Source: Planctomycetaceae bacterium (GTDB lineage Bacteria > Planctomycetota > Planctomycetia > Pirellulales > UBA1268). Taken from it: a DNA stretch of 8,032 nt. The notes under the pieces were generated by a model. It searched no databases. It saw only the letters and a program-made list of their open reading frames with translations, and was not told the origin of the DNA. The DNA lies in the NCBI GenBank assembly GCA_947453125.1, contig CANGGC010000081.1, positions 1-8,032 on the forward strand, in the 5' to 3' direction. Shown piece by piece: positions 7,414 to 8,032 of this stretch. Position 1 is the first letter of the stretch, and every line of letters starts with the position of its first letter. Position numbers and translations under genes: made by a program.

Positions 7414-7443
7414 TTGCCGGCGGGGGGACAGGGGGCGTACAGT
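7414..7443 (+). promoter_or_regulatory. candidate promoter for the 114-residue gene
   Basis: TTGCCG (7414-7419), 18 bases, TACAGT (7438-7443), just beyond the terminator and 135 bases before the downstream ATG. A new promoter is expected after the terminator. The boxes are read by eye and the long leader is not explained; about 130 bases up to the start codon hold no other clear feature. Confidence 0.22.
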
Positions 7444-7577
7444 TCGGCCCGAGGCCCCCGGCGGATCAGGGATGGTCTGGCCCGGAGGCCGTGTACGCCT
7501 GAGCGTCACGACCGGCAATCGAGCCGTGTGCACGGCAGGGCTTCTTGGGGATTGAAGCACGATTCAGGGAGGATCCG

Positions 7578-7922
7578 ATGGCCCGACCCGATAACAACGA
7601 CCCCGATGTCTTGACCGCGGGGAGCGTCGTGATGCCGATGGCGCTTGCCGATGCGTCCAGCCCCGCCATGCCGCTCGATCGCCTCTCCCCGCTGGCTGCC
7701 GTGGCGGCTTGGCTCGCGATCGACCCTCGCCCCGATGTCGACGCGGCGCTCGTGGCGGTGATTCGCACAGACACGCGCATCGAACTCGACCCCGACGAAG
7801 TCAGCGCCGTTCTCCGCGATGCCCGCAGCGAGGGGCTCGATGCCGAGACCGCCTTCGAGCGGCTCATCCTTCAGGGGGAATGGCTCTCGATGGACCGGCT
7901 GGCCCGGATCCGCCCCCGCTGA
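7578..7922 (+). CDS. hypothetical protein, 114 residues, acidic and helix-rich
   Basis: I do not recognise this protein. Residues 1-33 are low in structure and Asp/Pro/Ala-rich; residues 34-114 look like a compact helical domain: LSPLAAVAAWLAIDP (37-51), a helix through DAALVAVIRTDTRIELD (55-71), PDEVSAVLRDARSEGL (72-87), AETAFERLIL (89-98) and EWLSMDRLARIRPR at the C-terminus. It is acidic overall with a basic tail, and has no signal peptide and no true membrane segment, so it is probably cytoplasmic. The ATG has an excellent GGGAGG site five bases upstream; an in-frame TTG at 7545 would add 11 residues but has no such site. The stop lies 29 bases before the next gene on the same strand, so the two may be co-transcribed. 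Strong ribosome-binding site and third-position GC make it a real gene; function unknown. Confidence 0.78.
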   Translation: MARPDNNDPDVLTAGSVVMPMALADASSPAMPLDRLSPLAAVAAWLAIDPRPDVDAALVAVIRTDTRIELDPDEVSAVLRDARSEGLDAETAFERLILQGEWLSMDRLARIRPR

Positions 7923-7951
7923 AACGGCGCTGTTCTCGCGCCCACGGATCC

Positions 7952-8032
7952 ATGACTCGATCCCCCTACGATGTCGCCCTCCGGAAAGATCCGGTGATGC
8001 GCCGCGTCATCGACGCCGTCGGCCCCCGGCCG
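7952..8032 (+). CDS. probable HhH-GPD / 3-methyladenine DNA glycosylase, N-terminal part (runs off right edge)
   Basis: Only the first 27 codons are in the window, open to the right edge. The segment RKDPVMRRVIDAVGP resembles the opening of AlkA-type base-excision glycosylases, where a line such as (R/S)xDPVLxxLIxxVGP precedes the first helices of the HhH-GPD domain. If so, the product would remove alkylated bases from DNA in the cytoplasm. The helix-hairpin-helix and the catalytic aspartate would lie beyond the window, so the call rests on a short segment alone. The ATG is the only candidate start near the segment; the ribosome-binding site is weak (GGA a few bases upstream), which would fit coupling to the upstream 114-residue gene. 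The coding call is fairly likely, the function tentative. Confidence 0.55.
   Translation, partial: MTRSPYDVALRKDPVMRRVIDAVGPRP

Noticed and set aside
6931..7560. A 209-codon minus-strand open frame covering the end of the ceramidase-like gene and the terminator.
   Set aside because: It reads through the terminator hairpin and the ceramidase-like C-terminus, and gives low-complexity protein without motifs.

Overview
The window looks like a piece of chromosome from a GC-rich planctomycete, probably of the Pirellulales type. The evidence is the N-terminus of a Tat-exported DUF1501 protein at the left edge, a secreted ceramidase-like protein of a form I associate with planctomycete genomes, and an HAE1-type RND efflux pair whose adaptor carries an insertion I also associate with that phylum. 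I see no mobile element, CRISPR array, rRNA or tRNA.

Layout. Positions 1-5557 are read on the minus strand. In transcription order this gives a membrane-fusion (adaptor) protein (5557-4118), an RND inner-membrane pump (4121-927, start overlapping the adaptor stop by 4 bases), a 134-residue protein of unknown function (831-427), and the first 76 codons of a DUF1501 protein (228-1, running off the left edge). Positions 5558-5814 are a divergent promoter region. On the plus strand follow a secreted ceramidase-like protein (5815-7332), a clear intrinsic terminator (7379-7403), a 114-residue protein of unknown function (7578-7922) and the first 27 codons of a probable HhH-GPD / 3-methyladenine DNA glycosylase (7952 to the right edge).

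How the genes work together. The adaptor and the RND permease form two parts of a tripartite efflux pump. The outer-membrane channel (TolC/OprM type) and any dedicated regulator are not in the window, so the pump must borrow a channel or have one encoded elsewhere. The ceramidase-like enzyme shares the divergent region with the pump, but nothing in the sequence shows that their functions are linked. The 114-residue protein and the glycosylase may be co-transcribed, with 29 bases between them.

I do not see a convincing new multi-gene system. The points most worth a second look are the substituted metal-ligand position in the ceramidase-like protein, the insertion in the adaptor, the two small unrecognised proteins, a recurring TTGCC-N18-TAnnnT promoter-like pattern, and a strong excess of GATC/CGATCG words.
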